A DNA stretch of 64,000 nt from Natrinema salsiterrestre. GTDB taxonomy: Archaea > Halobacteriota > Halobacteria > Halobacteriales > Natrialbaceae. The stretch covers positions 59,756 through 123,755 of the forward strand of contig NZ_JAMQOT010000009.1 of assembly GCF_029502005.1 (NCBI RefSeq), read 5' to 3'. The notes below the pieces were generated by a model. The model was not told the DNA's origin. It ran no database searches and saw only the letters and a list, made by a program, of their open reading frames with translations. Made by a program: the position numbers and the translations under genes. This document shows, one piece after another, positions 35,796-45,286 of this stretch. The stretch's first letter is position 1. Each line of letters starts with the position of its first letter.

Positions 35796-37028
35796 ATGTC
35801 TACTGAAGATTCATACTCGTTCAATTATCCGCAGCTCATCACGCTTCTGCTCATTCCGGTGATGGCAGCATTCTCGGGGGCACTGATCAACCCGACCATC
35901 CCGGCGATTCAATCCACGTTCTCGCATATACCGAATTCGGAGACGCTCGCGCAGATGGTCAGTACCATGTCGGCGCCGATCGTAGTGATCGTCGCGCCGA
36001 TCGTTGGTTACCTGCTGGATCGCTACAAGCGAAAGCCAGTGCTGATCGCCTCGATACTGATCTACGGGTTCGGGACCAGCATTGCGTTCTTTCTGGACTC
36101 GATATACTTGATCCTCCTTACGAGGGTTTTCGACGGGATCGCGGTAGCGACGCTCATGGTGACCGTCCCGACGCTTATCTCGGATTACTACTCCGGGAAC
36201 CGCCGCGAGTCCGTCATGGGCTGGTACGGAGCGATCCAAGCGGGCGGCGGCGCGGTCGCCGCGCTTATCGGAGGTGCGATCGCCTCCGTCAATTGGCGAT
36301 TCATCTTCCCGATCTACGCGCTGGCGCTTCTGTTGCTCCCACCGGTCATCCGGTATCTACCCGAACCGAACGTGACGAAAACCGTCAACGACGACGAGAT
36401 CGGACGGCTCGAGGCAGCGGTCAATATCGCGCGCGATTCGCCCGTGCTGATTCTACTCTTCGTTTACTTCCTGGTCACCTTCGGCATGCTGACGATGAAT
36501 CTCATTCAAATCGAGGTCCCGTACTACCTGCGAGAGTCGGTCGGAGTCAGCAGTGGGATGACCGGCGTTGCGCTATCGGCTGCTATGGTCGCCATGGTCG
36601 TCTCCGGATCCATGTACGGACGAATCCGGAAGAAGCTACAGCACGCGACGATCCTGATGGTTGCGTTCGGGATCGCGGCGGTCGGCTACGCGATCATCAG
36701 CTTGACGAACATCTTCGCGATCGTTCTCATCGGTATCCTTGTCGCGTCCGGCGGGATTGGGTTTCTCCTGCCGACGGTCAACGATTGGGTGGCCGCGATC
36801 GTTAAGGAGGAGTACCGTGGACGTGCGCTCAGTGGCGTCACGACAATGATGTACCTCGGCTTCGCGATTTCACCGTTCGTTCCCACCCCTCTGATCGACA
36901 CGTTCGGCCGAAGTACGACGCTGCTCATCTGGGCCGGGTTCCTACTCGTCGTCACAGTCGGACTCGGTGGGCTCTGGCTGTCCGACTGGGACTCGGACCC
37001 GCCGGCTACTGCTTCCAAGGCCGACTGA
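35796..37028 (+). CDS. Major facilitator superfamily transporter, probably for a uronate or sugar acid
   Basis: The 410-residue membrane protein has about twelve hydrophobic segments, the loop-2 motif GYLLDRYKRKPVLIAS (GxLaDrxGrkxxl type), its second half-repeat SGSMYGRIRKKL, and a charged central loop around 200. This is the layout of drug/H+ antiporter-like and sugar MFS proteins. Its place between iclR and uronate genes suggests uptake of a hexuronate or glucuronide, but no substrate motif is visible. Confidence 0.85.
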   Translation: MSTEDSYSFNYPQLITLLLIPVMAAFSGALINPTIPAIQSTFSHIPNSETLAQMVSTMSAPIVVIVAPIVGYLLDRYKRKPVLIASILIYGFGTSIAFFLDSIYLILLTRVFDGIAVATLMVTVPTLISDYYSGNRRESVMGWYGAIQAGGGAVAALIGGAIASVNWRFIFPIYALALLLLPPVIRYLPEPNVTKTVNDDEIGRLEAAVNIARDSPVLILLFVYFLVTFGMLTMNLIQIEVPYYLRESVGVSSGMTGVALSAAMVAMVVSGSMYGRIRKKLQHATILMVAFGIAAVGYAIISLTNIFAIVLIGILVASGGIGFLLPTVNDWVAAIVKEEYRGRALSGVTTMMYLGFAISPFVPTPLIDTFGRSTTLLIWAGFLLVVTVGLGGLWLSDWDSDPPATASKAD

Positions 37029-37186
37029 CTGGCGCGATCCGATCGTCTTTTGCCTACTCAATTACTGGGGTACCGGACCCTTCGTCATCGTTACGAATAC
37101 GCCAGACAGGTTCTGCGTAACTGAAAAAGGCTCAGATCGGCCGTCTCTGCTGTGGAGTACTTGTCGACAACTACGTGTGACGCGAG

Positions 37187-37696
37187 TCAGTTGTTGCGGA
37201 CGAACGTGACTGGGACAGGCGAATCGATCAGCACGGCCTGAGCAACGCTACCAAAGATTACCTTGTCAGCTGGAGAACGGTGCCGCCCGCTAACGACCAA
37301 GCGATCAGCGTCAACATCGTCTGCTAGTGCGACGATTCCGTCACCAGGTTCGCCTACTGCACCTCGGACCTCGTGATCAATGTCGGCGTCAGCTAGCCTG
37401 TCGACAACCGTTTGGACCGTCTCTTGCTTTGCCACGACATCGTCGACGTCGTACTCATCGAGGGGATACTCGCCGAGGAGATCGGCGTACTCGTCGTCCG
37501 ACAGGACGTATGAGGCCGACGGCCCCGCGAGCGGTACCGAACTCGTCGAGAGCTCCTCGTGGTCTTCGGGGATGACGTGAGCGACGACGACTGTCGCGTC
37601 CACTGGTTTTGCGACCTCGAGGACTACGTCAATTATTCGTTCGGCGCGGCGGTCGTCCTCGTCGTTGACGGCTAACAAGACTGTCTCGATTGCCAT
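37187..37696 (-). CDS. Universal stress protein (UspA family)
   Basis: The 169-residue single-domain Usp starts MAIETVLLAVNDEDD and ends in the ATP-binding pattern DRLVVSGRHRSPADKVIFGSV followed by SPVPVTFVRNN, a variant of the G-x2-G-x9-G-S/T loop. ATG 37696 is favoured by the family start and by an AT-rich taaaaggg 25-30 nt upstream. It is convergent with the transporter; no direct link to sugar catabolism is evident. Confidence 0.88.
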   Translation of the reverse strand: MAIETVLLAVNDEDDRRAERIIDVVLEVAKPVDATVVVAHVIPEDHEELSTSSVPLAGPSASYVLSDDEYADLLGEYPLDEYDVDDVVAKQETVQTVVDRLADADIDHEVRGAVGEPGDGIVALADDVDADRLVVSGRHRSPADKVIFGSVAQAVLIDSPVPVTFVRNN

Positions 37697-37859
37697 AGAG
37701 GGTCCTACCCTTCCCGGAACTAAAAGGGTGTACGTATCTGCAAACGATACCGGTGTTAGTCGATTTCGGCTCTGCATTGCCTACAGAAGTGCAGGGCCGA
37801 CCGTGGCTGGAGAACGATGCTAGATCCGGCACTCGCTACAGAACTGAGGGAAGGAAAGG

Positions 37860-37867
37860 TATATACT
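37860..37867 (+). promoter_or_regulatory. TATA element of the first uxuA-like gene
   Basis: The sequence tatatact is centred 25 nt before ATG 37889, the expected spacing for a leaderless transcript. It excludes the upstream in-frame ATG at 37817, which lies before the element. Confidence 0.65.
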
Positions 37868-37888
37868 GAACGGAGGCCACCATCCGGT

Positions 37889-38848
37889 ATGGTTCGTCCA
37901 GCGTTAGTTATCCCGCCGGAGCCCGACGAACGGTGGGAACTGGCAAAGCAGATGGGTGTCAAAGACGCAGTCATTCATCCCCTAGAGATCGGCGACGACA
38001 AGACCAATTGGACGTTCGACGAGCTTCGAGGTCTCCAGAACTGGCTCGAAGCAGACGGCCTCGAGTTTTCCGTTATCGAGGGGAGCGTCCCACTAACCGA
38101 CCGGATCCGTCTGGGATTAGACGGCCGCGACGAGGATATCCAGGAGTTCAAACAGTTCGTACGAGATTGCGGCGAACTCGGCATCTCGACGATCTGCTAC
38201 GATTGGATGGGCGGTGTCCGGTGGGCTCGTACTGAGGCGCACAACGAGGCACGGGGTGGTTCGTTGGTGACCGGCTACGACAACGCGAAGATGCAGGGCG
38301 GTCCGACCGTCCCTGCCTCCGAACGATCTCGAGAAGACATCTTCGCGGCGCTGGCCTACTTCCTCGAGGAAGTCGTCCCTGTCGCCGAGCGAGCGGGCGT
38401 CAAACTCGGACTACATCCGGACGATCCGCCGAGGGAGTCCGTTCGTGGCGTCCCCAGAATCGCCAACAGCGTCGAGAACTATGAGCGGATCCTGAACGTC
38501 GTCGACAGCGAACACAACGGCGTGACCTTCTGTCAGGGCAACTTCGCAGCGATGGGTACCGATGTCCCTGCTGCGATTCGCCGGTTCGGTGAGAAGATCA
38601 ACTTCGTTCATTTCCGCGACGTCGAGGGAGACGCCGACAAATTCGTCGAGACCTGGCATGATAACGGTCCGACTGACATGCATGCGGCGATGGCAGCCTA
38701 TCAGGACGCGGTCGACGACGATGTTGTGATGCGGCCTGACCACGTTCCGACGATGGCCGGCGAGGACAACTCCAACCCCGGCTATCACACGAAGGGGCGA
38801 TTGTTCGCGATCGGCTACATGCGTGGCTTGCTCGAGTCGGTCGAATAA
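37889..38848 (+). CDS. uxuA: D-mannonate dehydratase, UxuA-like
   Basis: The 319-residue TIM-barrel dehydratase is of the UxuA family and converts D-mannonate to 2-keto-3-deoxygluconate. Shared motifs with the bacterial enzyme are the metal-binding LGLHPDDPP (His), VTFCQGNF (Cys), INFVHFRDVEGD (His), MRPDHVP (Asp-His) and the C-terminal NPGYHTKGRLFAIGYMRGL. It is about 75 residues shorter than E. coli UxuA (394), as in other short archaeal forms. The TATA element fixes the start. Located between a stress protein and a BASS transporter, it fits the island's isomerase route. Confidence 0.88.
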   Translation: MVRPALVIPPEPDERWELAKQMGVKDAVIHPLEIGDDKTNWTFDELRGLQNWLEADGLEFSVIEGSVPLTDRIRLGLDGRDEDIQEFKQFVRDCGELGISTICYDWMGGVRWARTEAHNEARGGSLVTGYDNAKMQGGPTVPASERSREDIFAALAYFLEEVVPVAERAGVKLGLHPDDPPRESVRGVPRIANSVENYERILNVVDSEHNGVTFCQGNFAAMGTDVPAAIRRFGEKINFVHFRDVEGDADKFVETWHDNGPTDMHAAMAAYQDAVDDDVVMRPDHVPTMAGEDNSNPGYHTKGRLFAIGYMRGLLESVE

Positions 38849-39060
38849 TCGGGACGGAACTTCTTCCGAGTGATTACGAGATTCCTCCATGTGTCGTGAC
38901 GCCCGTGAGAACGATAGCGCGGGCGCTTTGCCGGTGAAGCCAGATCGTACCGTCTGCCTCTGTTCCCTCGAACGACAGAGACCGCGGTCACGGGGACGTA
39001 TCGCGAGGGTTGTTCGGTAGCTACCGTCGGCTGGTCCCCACCGCTTCTCGAACGCAAATA

Positions 39061-39912
39061 TCAGGGATCGGCTGTACGCCCTCTCCACGCAGCGGCAAGC
39101 AGCCCGGATCCGAGGACACTGATGAACGAAAACGCGAGTACTACCGTCAGAACGTCCGGATCGCGAAAACTTGTTGTCGCGATGAACAGCGCGATCGCGG
39201 CGTTTCGCGCCGCGGTCGTAGTCGCTAAAACCTCTCGTCTGTTCTGCATCGGCCCTCCGAAAGCATATCCGAGCAGTAGCGAAGCGCCGACGACCGAGAC
39301 TGAGACGAACAGCGTGCCCGTACCGAGAAGCGAAACGATTCGATCGAAATAGACGACGGACAGCAGAACGAGCAGAATACCGAAGGAGTGGTTTGAGAGC
39401 CGCTGTATTGGCGGGTACAAACGATCGGCGAGCGTGGCGTACCGAGAGGTGAGACAGATTCCGATGAGTAGCGGGAGGACCTGTATACCGAACACCATCT
39501 GACCTATCGCGAATGGATCTACGGAAACGGAGCCGGGCAGCAAGAGCAGTAAGCTAACGGGGATCGTCGCCGCGGATGCGAGCCCGAGAACCACCACGAG
39601 ACCGCTTGCGAATGCGATATCGCTGCGGGATATTTCGGCGAGTTTCGGACCGAACGGTGCGCCGGGCGCGACGGCTATCAGTATAATCCCGACCTCGTAT
39701 CCCCGGCTGATCGTTAACATGCGAACGAACAGATAAGCGGCGAGTGGGATGGCGAGAACGTTCACCAACAGTGATTTAGCCACGAGTCGGCGCTTCCTGA
39801 ACGGTTCCAGTAACTGGGTAATGGATAATTCCAACCCCATAGAGAGCATCGTCGAGAGCACGAACACGGTCGTCGCCGTCTCAACGATTACGGCGTTCGA
39901 TATACCTAGCAT
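39061..39912 (-). CDS. Bile acid:sodium symporter (BASS) family transporter
   Basis: The 283-residue membrane protein has about nine to ten hydrophobic helices. SMGLELSITQLLEPFRKRR near the N-terminus and LIAVAPGAPFGPKLAEISR in the middle match the core of the SBF/BASS family, which co-transports organic anions with sodium. It lies between uxuA and the beta-glucuronidase gene, so uptake of an organic anion such as a glucuronide or a released aglycone acid is a reasonable inference. The C-terminal RRE..ATTTAARNAAIAL segment fits family helix 9. Confidence 0.75.
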   Translation of the reverse strand: MLGISNAVIVETATTVFVLSTMLSMGLELSITQLLEPFRKRRLVAKSLLVNVLAIPLAAYLFVRMLTISRGYEVGIILIAVAPGAPFGPKLAEISRSDIAFASGLVVVLGLASAATIPVSLLLLLPGSVSVDPFAIGQMVFGIQVLPLLIGICLTSRYATLADRLYPPIQRLSNHSFGILLVLLSVVYFDRIVSLLGTGTLFVSVSVVGASLLLGYAFGGPMQNRREVLATTTAARNAAIALFIATTSFRDPDVLTVVLAFSFISVLGSGLLAAAWRGRTADP

Positions 39913-40173
39913 ACATAGCTTCCCATTGATCGCCCGTTACGTCGAGTATCGTATTTAGACTTGTGCTGCGTAGCGACGACCGCGTGTCACTGACTGCGGT
40001 GGGACAACTTCGCTTTTCGCTATCACAGCGAACCGTTTGTGACCGGCTACGAACGCGGGAGTCGTGACTCCGGCGACGACTGAGCCGTCAAAAAAGAATC
40101 GAAGTTCCCCGAAATGCGCGTTCAATACTTAAATACGGTATGTCCCGAGACTCGTAAGGGAGGTTCGAGCGCG

Positions 40174-41958
40174 TTAGAACTTCTCGGACTCGTAGAACTT
40201 CCGGAGGACGTGGAACGCCTGTTTCTTGCGGCCGTGCTGGTCGACGACGCCCTTCCGGTTGTACCCGCGCTGGTACTCGTTCTGGCGCATCGGTGCGCGG
40301 AAGTCGAAGAGAATCCACGGCGACATGCCGGCGATCTGGTCGTTGGTGCTGGCACCTTCGATCTGACCCCGGTAGATCTCGGCCTGAAACTCCTCGGTCC
40401 AGCGGTCCTCTTCGTTCCCGTGGTTACCCCACTTCGCGCCGCCGCCCGTCTCCGAGATGACGATCGGCGTCCCGTCGGTGTCTTCCTGGAGGTCCTCGAG
40501 ATCGTCCGCATTGCCGTAGTACCACCCATAGTACTCGTTGACGCCGACCACGTCCAGATGTTCCTCGAGGGGGTCCTGCAGGACGATTCCGTCGTCGGTT
40601 TCGTCGACGAAACACGCGGCGGTGACGAGTCGCGTGTCGTCGAGTTCGCGGACGTAGTCGGCCATCTCGGGGAGCACCTCGTTCCGGGTGTCGTCGTTGT
40701 GGTCGGTTTCGTTTGCGATCGACCACAGTGCGACGGACGCGCGGTTCCAGTCGCGCTGGATCAGCTCGCGGAGCTGCTGGCGGTACAACTCCTGGACGTC
40801 TTCGTCGCCGAAGTTGACGTCCCAGTAGGCCGGTACCTCCTCCCAGAGGAGGATTCCCTCTTCGTCGGCCGTTCGGGCCATCTCTTCGGTGTGGGGGTAA
40901 TGGGCGAGCCGCGCAAAGTTACAGCCTAGCTCGTTGATCCACTGGAAGCGCGTCTGCACGTCTTCGGTATCGAGCGCTCGCCCTTTGCCGACGGCTTCCT
41001 CGTGGAGTGCGATCCCGCGGAGCCACACCTTCTCGCCGTTGACCAGCACGTCACTCCCCTGCACTTCGATCTCACGAAGCCCGACGCGGTCAGCGACGGC
41101 GTCCTCGCCGTAGGTGAGTGCGATATCGTACAGCTGCGGACTCTCGGGGCTCCACAGCGTCACGTCGTCCTGGTCGACCGTGAACTCGGCGCTGAGGCGG
41201 CCGTCGCCATCGGAGGCGAGCGGTTCGCTGACGCCGAGTTCCGGGAGCACGACCGAGCCGTCGGCGCCCGTCTCGGGCCCGTCGAGCCAGGCGTCGATCC
41301 GCACATTGACGGCGTCGTCAGTCAGTGAGGTTTCGACCTTGAAGTTCCGGAGGTGTGACTCGGGGACCGACACGAGATCGACCGATCGATTGATCCCGCC
41401 GAAATTGTACCAGTCGGTGCTCTCGTTCGGAATCCCATCTTCGTAGCGGCTGTTGTCCGTCCGGACGACGATCACGTTCTCACCGTCCTGGAGTTCGTTG
41501 GTGATCTCGAAGCTGAACGGCGTGTACCCGCCTTCGTGGTCGCCGAGTCGCTCCCCGTTGAGCCAGACTTCGGCCTTGTAGTTGATCGCACCGAAGCGCA
41601 GGAACGTGCGGTCGTCCTCGTCGAACTCGTCTCTGTCGAACGTCCGTGCGAACCACACCCACCCCTCGAAGTGGCGGAACTCCGGGATCTCCTCGCCCCA
41701 GCTCGCGGGCAGGTCGACCGCGTACCCGTCGTAGATATTGAAGTCGGTGATGTCGTCGCTGCCCGACGCGCTCGGCTCGTAGATCGACTCAAAGCTCAGC
41801 GCCGGTTGCCCGTCGTCGTCAGGGAGCGCCGCGGATTCGCCATCATCGTCTTCGACGAAGTCGTCGAAGTAGTCCCGAAACATTTCGTACTGGTCGGGAA
41901 TCGCCTGCCAAGTGCCGTCGAGCGAGTAGCTGTCTCGCGGATATTCTAACAGTTGCAT
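40174..41958 (-). CDS. Beta-glucuronidase (glycoside hydrolase family 2)
   Basis: The 594-residue GH2 enzyme has an N-terminal jelly-roll sugar-binding domain (about 1-190), an Ig-like domain (190-290) and a C-terminal TIM barrel. The acid/base is Glu417 in WSIANETDHND and the nucleophile is Glu503 in IVISETGGG. NEYYGWYYG and the N-x-K motif in YNRKG (Asn567, Lys569) are specific to beta-glucuronidases, where N-x-K holds the uronic carboxylate; E. coli GusA has the same residues at nearly the same numbers. No signal peptide is visible, so it should act inside the cell on imported glucuronides. ATG 41958 fits the TATA at 41983-41990. Confidence 0.9.
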   Translation of the reverse strand: MQLLEYPRDSYSLDGTWQAIPDQYEMFRDYFDDFVEDDDGESAALPDDDGQPALSFESIYEPSASGSDDITDFNIYDGYAVDLPASWGEEIPEFRHFEGWVWFARTFDRDEFDEDDRTFLRFGAINYKAEVWLNGERLGDHEGGYTPFSFEITNELQDGENVIVVRTDNSRYEDGIPNESTDWYNFGGINRSVDLVSVPESHLRNFKVETSLTDDAVNVRIDAWLDGPETGADGSVVLPELGVSEPLASDGDGRLSAEFTVDQDDVTLWSPESPQLYDIALTYGEDAVADRVGLREIEVQGSDVLVNGEKVWLRGIALHEEAVGKGRALDTEDVQTRFQWINELGCNFARLAHYPHTEEMARTADEEGILLWEEVPAYWDVNFGDEDVQELYRQQLRELIQRDWNRASVALWSIANETDHNDDTRNEVLPEMADYVRELDDTRLVTAACFVDETDDGIVLQDPLEEHLDVVGVNEYYGWYYGNADDLEDLQEDTDGTPIVISETGGGAKWGNHGNEEDRWTEEFQAEIYRGQIEGASTNDQIAGMSPWILFDFRAPMRQNEYQRGYNRKGVVDQHGRKKQAFHVLRKFYESEKF

Positions 41959-41968
41959 CACTGCTGGT

Positions 41969-42000
41969 ATTCAGTGACACGGCATAAAAACATACTGAAT
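41969..42000 (-). promoter_or_regulatory. TATA element and flanking inverted repeat of the beta-glucuronidase gene
   Basis: On the minus strand tttttatg (41983-41990) is centred 28 nt before ATG 41958. It is bracketed by the inverted repeat attcagt (41969-41975) and actgaat (41994-42000), about 25 bp centre to centre. A regulator bound to both arms would cover the TATA box, as expected for a repressor. This motif differs from the ccaacaata sites near iclR. Confidence 0.5.
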
Positions 42001-42114
42001 TACTCCGTCGAGTATCGACACGCAGTGATTTGCATCGGGCTGCGGTCGACGGCCCCGTGATGTAGCCGGACTACTCGACGATAGCTGGCGAGGACAGCAC
42101 TAACCCCGGCGACG

Positions 42115-42346
42115 TCAGAGTTCTTCGGACTCGTAGAACTCCCGGAGGACGTGAAACGCCTGTTTCTTGCGGCCGTGCTGGTCGACGACGCCCTTCCGGT
42201 TGTACCAGCGCTGATACTCGTTCTGGCGTAGCGGCGCGCGGAAATCGAAGAGGGTCCACGGCGACATGCCGGCGATCTGTTCAATCTCGCTGATGGCTTC
42301 GGTCTGGTTGCGGTAGATCTCGGCTTGGAACTCCTCGGTCCAGCGG
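42115..42346 (-). pseudogene. 3' fragment of a second GH2 beta-glucuronidase gene
   Basis: About 75 codons remain: RWTEEFQAEIYRNQ, IAGMSPWTLFDFRAP, NEYQRWYNRKGVVDQHG and KKQAFHVLREFYES. The sequence is nearly identical to the C-terminus of the intact enzyme 40174-41958 and keeps the N-x-K motif, but the N-terminal domains and both catalytic glutamates are absent. The homology begins abruptly at a junction with an ABC binding-protein fragment. Confidence 0.85.
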
Positions 42347-42535
42347 TGTATCGATCTCGCTCTCGTCGAGGTGCTCGTTAAGGTTGAGCAGCTGTCCACG
42401 GCGGATGAACGGAATCGACCACCCGACGTCCATCAGCAGGATGTCTGGTTCACTGCGGCCCGCGTTGAGCCACTGCCGGTATTGACTCTCGAGTTGGCCC
42501 GGCGTCGCGGTGTTGATTTCGATGTTGATGTTCAC
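42347..42535 (-). pseudogene. Internal fragment of a sugar ABC transporter substrate-binding protein
   Basis: About 62 codons read INIEINTATPGQLESQYRQW, SEPDILLMDVGWSIPF and RGQLLNLNEHLDESE. This matches the region after the signal of haloarchaeal family-1 sugar-binding proteins (QYRQWLNAG, DxGWxxPF). Neither the Tat/lipobox start nor the C-terminal two-thirds is present. The downstream edge is fused, out of frame, to the GH2 fragment, so one deletion removed most of an ABC importer and most of a second glucuronidase. Confidence 0.7.
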
Positions 42536-42675
42536 TCTATTTATCCATTTTCATCATCTATCTACTCAGACGGACCACGCGATATCCCACAAAACACGGC
42601 TACGTACAGGACTGACAAACGATCAGAACGAACGCGAGAGAGAAAGAGAGAACCGAGCAGCGGGACTCGAGACGA

Positions 42676-44040
42676 CTAGAACCCGTATAGGGAACGCGGG
42701 CGATCGTACGCCAGCTGCGTCGCAAGCTGCTTCGCATGGTCCATCGGCATCTGGCGTCGGTCGACCATCTCGCCGAGTACGTTCGCGAGCACGCGCCGAA
42801 ACATCTCGAACCGGGAGCCGTACGAGATCAGTTTCCGCGAGTCGCTGACCATCCCCGCGTGGTTCGCGAGCAGGTCGACCGACCCCATCTGGCGCAGCTG
42901 CTCGTCCATGCCGTAAGGACTGTCGTTGAACCACCAAGCCGGACCGATGCTCACGTTAGGAAACGCGCGCGACAGCGTTGTTATCGTTGGGTAGTGCGTC
43001 GGATCGACGGTGTAGAGGACGATTTCCATGTCGCCGTCGAACTCGTTGAGGAAGTACCGCAAGTTGTCGGCGAGTTCGATCGATTGCGTGGAGACGTCAC
43101 CGCCAGCGTCAGCGCCGACCGTCTCGTATAGTTCCTCACGGTAATCCCGGACCGCGCCGATGTGAAGCTGTGTGACCCAGTCCTTCTCGCGGTTGAGCTG
43201 TCCGATCTTTTCGAGCAGGAACGCCTGGAAGTCGACGATCTCCGATCGTGAGAGGTTCTCCCCAGCGAGTGCCTCGGCGTAAATCTCTCCGGCCCGCTCT
43301 TCGCTGACCGGGCGCGTCACGATCTCTTCGAGACTCAGGTCGCACGCTCGGCAGCCGTGCTCGGCAAAGTAGTCGTGGGTGTCCGCAAGAGCGGTAAGGT
43401 AACCCGAAAGACTGGACGTGTCGGTGCCGGTCGCCGCTTCGAGTTCGTCGACGAACTCGGTCCAGGACGATTGATCGATCTTCAGCGCCCGGTCGACCCG
43501 CCACGTCGGTCGCGTCTCGATGCCGTCGACAGCGTCCTCAGCCGTCTCGTGATCGGCAAGACTCGATGTCGGATCGTCGGTCGTACAGAGAACTTCGACG
43601 TCGAGGTCGGCCAATAGCGCCTGCGGCTTCATGGACTGATCCGAGAGCTGGTCCTTGGTCTCCTCCCAGATTTTCTCGCCCGTCTCAGCGGAGAGTGGTT
43701 TCTCGATACCGAACCGACGCCGGAGGTCCAGCTGGATCCATTCATAGGTGGGGTTTCCTGCGAGTTCCGGGAACACTTCGGCGAGCGCCATCCACTTTTC
43801 TTTGTTCGAGGCGTCACCCGTTATCTTGCGTTCCGGTACTCCTCGCTTTCGCATCATCGACCAGACGTAGTGGTCTGTCGCCCCTTCGACCTCCCAGATA
43901 TCGTCCCATCCGTCGTTCGCCACGATCTCGGAGAGGTCGGCGTGACTGTGCGGATCGACGATCGGCAGGGACTCTATCTCCGTGTACAGATCTTTAGCTG
44001 CTTCAGACTCGAGCAGATACTCTTCGACTTCGAATGCCAT
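42676..44040 (-). CDS. uxaC: Uronate isomerase (glucuronate isomerase)
   Basis: The 454-residue amidohydrolase-superfamily enzyme isomerises D-glucuronate to D-fructuronate (or galacturonate to tagaturonate). It has the metal motif VDPHSHADL (His31, His33), VLCTTDDPTSS, and the C-terminal GMVSDSRKLISYGSRFEMFRRVL characteristic of UxaC. Length fits the family (450-470). An AT-rich element at 44067-44075 lies about 30 nt upstream of the ATG. It provides the first step of the isomerase route after the glucuronidase. Confidence 0.92.
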   Translation of the reverse strand: MAFEVEEYLLESEAAKDLYTEIESLPIVDPHSHADLSEIVANDGWDDIWEVEGATDHYVWSMMRKRGVPERKITGDASNKEKWMALAEVFPELAGNPTYEWIQLDLRRRFGIEKPLSAETGEKIWEETKDQLSDQSMKPQALLADLDVEVLCTTDDPTSSLADHETAEDAVDGIETRPTWRVDRALKIDQSSWTEFVDELEAATGTDTSSLSGYLTALADTHDYFAEHGCRACDLSLEEIVTRPVSEERAGEIYAEALAGENLSRSEIVDFQAFLLEKIGQLNREKDWVTQLHIGAVRDYREELYETVGADAGGDVSTQSIELADNLRYFLNEFDGDMEIVLYTVDPTHYPTITTLSRAFPNVSIGPAWWFNDSPYGMDEQLRQMGSVDLLANHAGMVSDSRKLISYGSRFEMFRRVLANVLGEMVDRRQMPMDHAKQLATQLAYDRPRSLYGF

Positions 44041-45255
44041 ATCTGAGACTGCCGCGCTCCCCGAACAAAAAAATACTGACTGTGGTCGAGTCGCTGCTCA
44101 CGTCGGTGCTCAATGGATTGCAAGCAGTTCCCACGCCGAGAACGATTTCGTCGAAAACGAATGATCAGTACTCACTCGAGTGGTGCGATTTCAGCGGTCT
44201 CGTTTCTGTGACCTGGGTCGACTGTAACTGCTCCGACCTCGTCTGCGGCGCTCAGTGATCAGCGTACGTAAACTCGATCGCCACTGATTGCGAGCGGGCC
44301 GGTGCGGAGTCGATCGATATCGCAGAGTACTTTCGGAGCAACCGTATCTTACAGCGTTACGACCGATGGTCGGTTCCGCGTCCGCGACGTGGAGATGCGT
44401 TCGACGATTCTTCTCGGTACGGGATATCCGGCTCTATAGCTGGTTCGCTACGGGCGGTTAGCTGACCAAGCTACCTGCCGTTCTGAGACGAGCGTATAAC
44501 GCTATCGCTGGTCGCGCGTTCTTCGCTAGCGAATTACTCGCTTCACGCCCCAATAACCGGAGAAATAGCGGTGTACAGGGAACCGAATAGATTCGTCCGA
44601 CTGAAACTTCTCGAAAAACTGTTCGTTGAGGCCGTTTTCACGGACGGACCGCACTCCGGCGTCGGCTGTGTCAATTTTAGGCCGGCAAAAACCCTTATTT
44701 ATGAGAACTCACGGCCCGTAGACGCTGATTCGATAGAATCGAACGAGATGGCGCAGTCCAGACTGCCGCAGGACCGTTCGATCGGCACTCGAATAGTAAC
44801 GAAAGAATGAACGTCCGTTACAATATTTTGCGTGTAATATGTGATCCCGGAGTGATTCGATAGGTGAGTCGGCCATCTGATTACAGTGGTACAACTGTAA
44901 ACTGTTGCGGTCATCCGGAAGCACGTCTTTTGCGATCGAGGCACCTACTCGAGTCGGTCACATCGCACCGCCAGTGGTGGCCGAACTCCGCTAGAACCTC
45001 CTCTTACGGTCCATGCATACGGATTCGATCACCTCGAACAGTCGATTATAACGAGGAATCCGCGAAGGGTACCGCCGGGAAAAATACGAGCGGCGACCGA
45101 GGGCGACGACCGATGAAGTCGGCTCATTTTGCGGGGCTACACTCGTTGGAATCCAGCGCCGTGACGTCGCTCCTTGACTGCCGATGATCTACCAGTACTG
45201 CCCTTCAAGTAACTCCAGAGGGACTCCAGCGCACGATTCGACTGTAGAGAACAAG
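44041..45255. other. Intergenic region of 1.2 kb without a supported gene
   Basis: Short frames at 44571-44810 (plus), 44699-44944 (minus) and 44864-45187 (plus) show no domain and overlap one another. A strong TATA-like ttatttatg near 44695 is followed by no sizeable frame; it could drive a small RNA or be a relic. The divergent promoters of uxaC and the second iclR lie at the ends. Confidence 0.4.
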
Positions 45256-45263
45256 CGTTAAAA
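45256..45263 (+). promoter_or_regulatory. TATA element of the second iclR gene
   Basis: The sequence cgttaaaa is centred 27-28 nt before ATG 45287, consistent with a leaderless transcript. Confidence 0.5.
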
Positions 45264-45286
45264 GCGCTGGTGGCGTTAGCCCGTCT

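Noticed and set aside
44571..44810. A 79-codon frame within the uxaC-iclR gap.
   Set aside because: The only strong TATA-like element lies inside the frame rather than before it, and no family pattern is visible.
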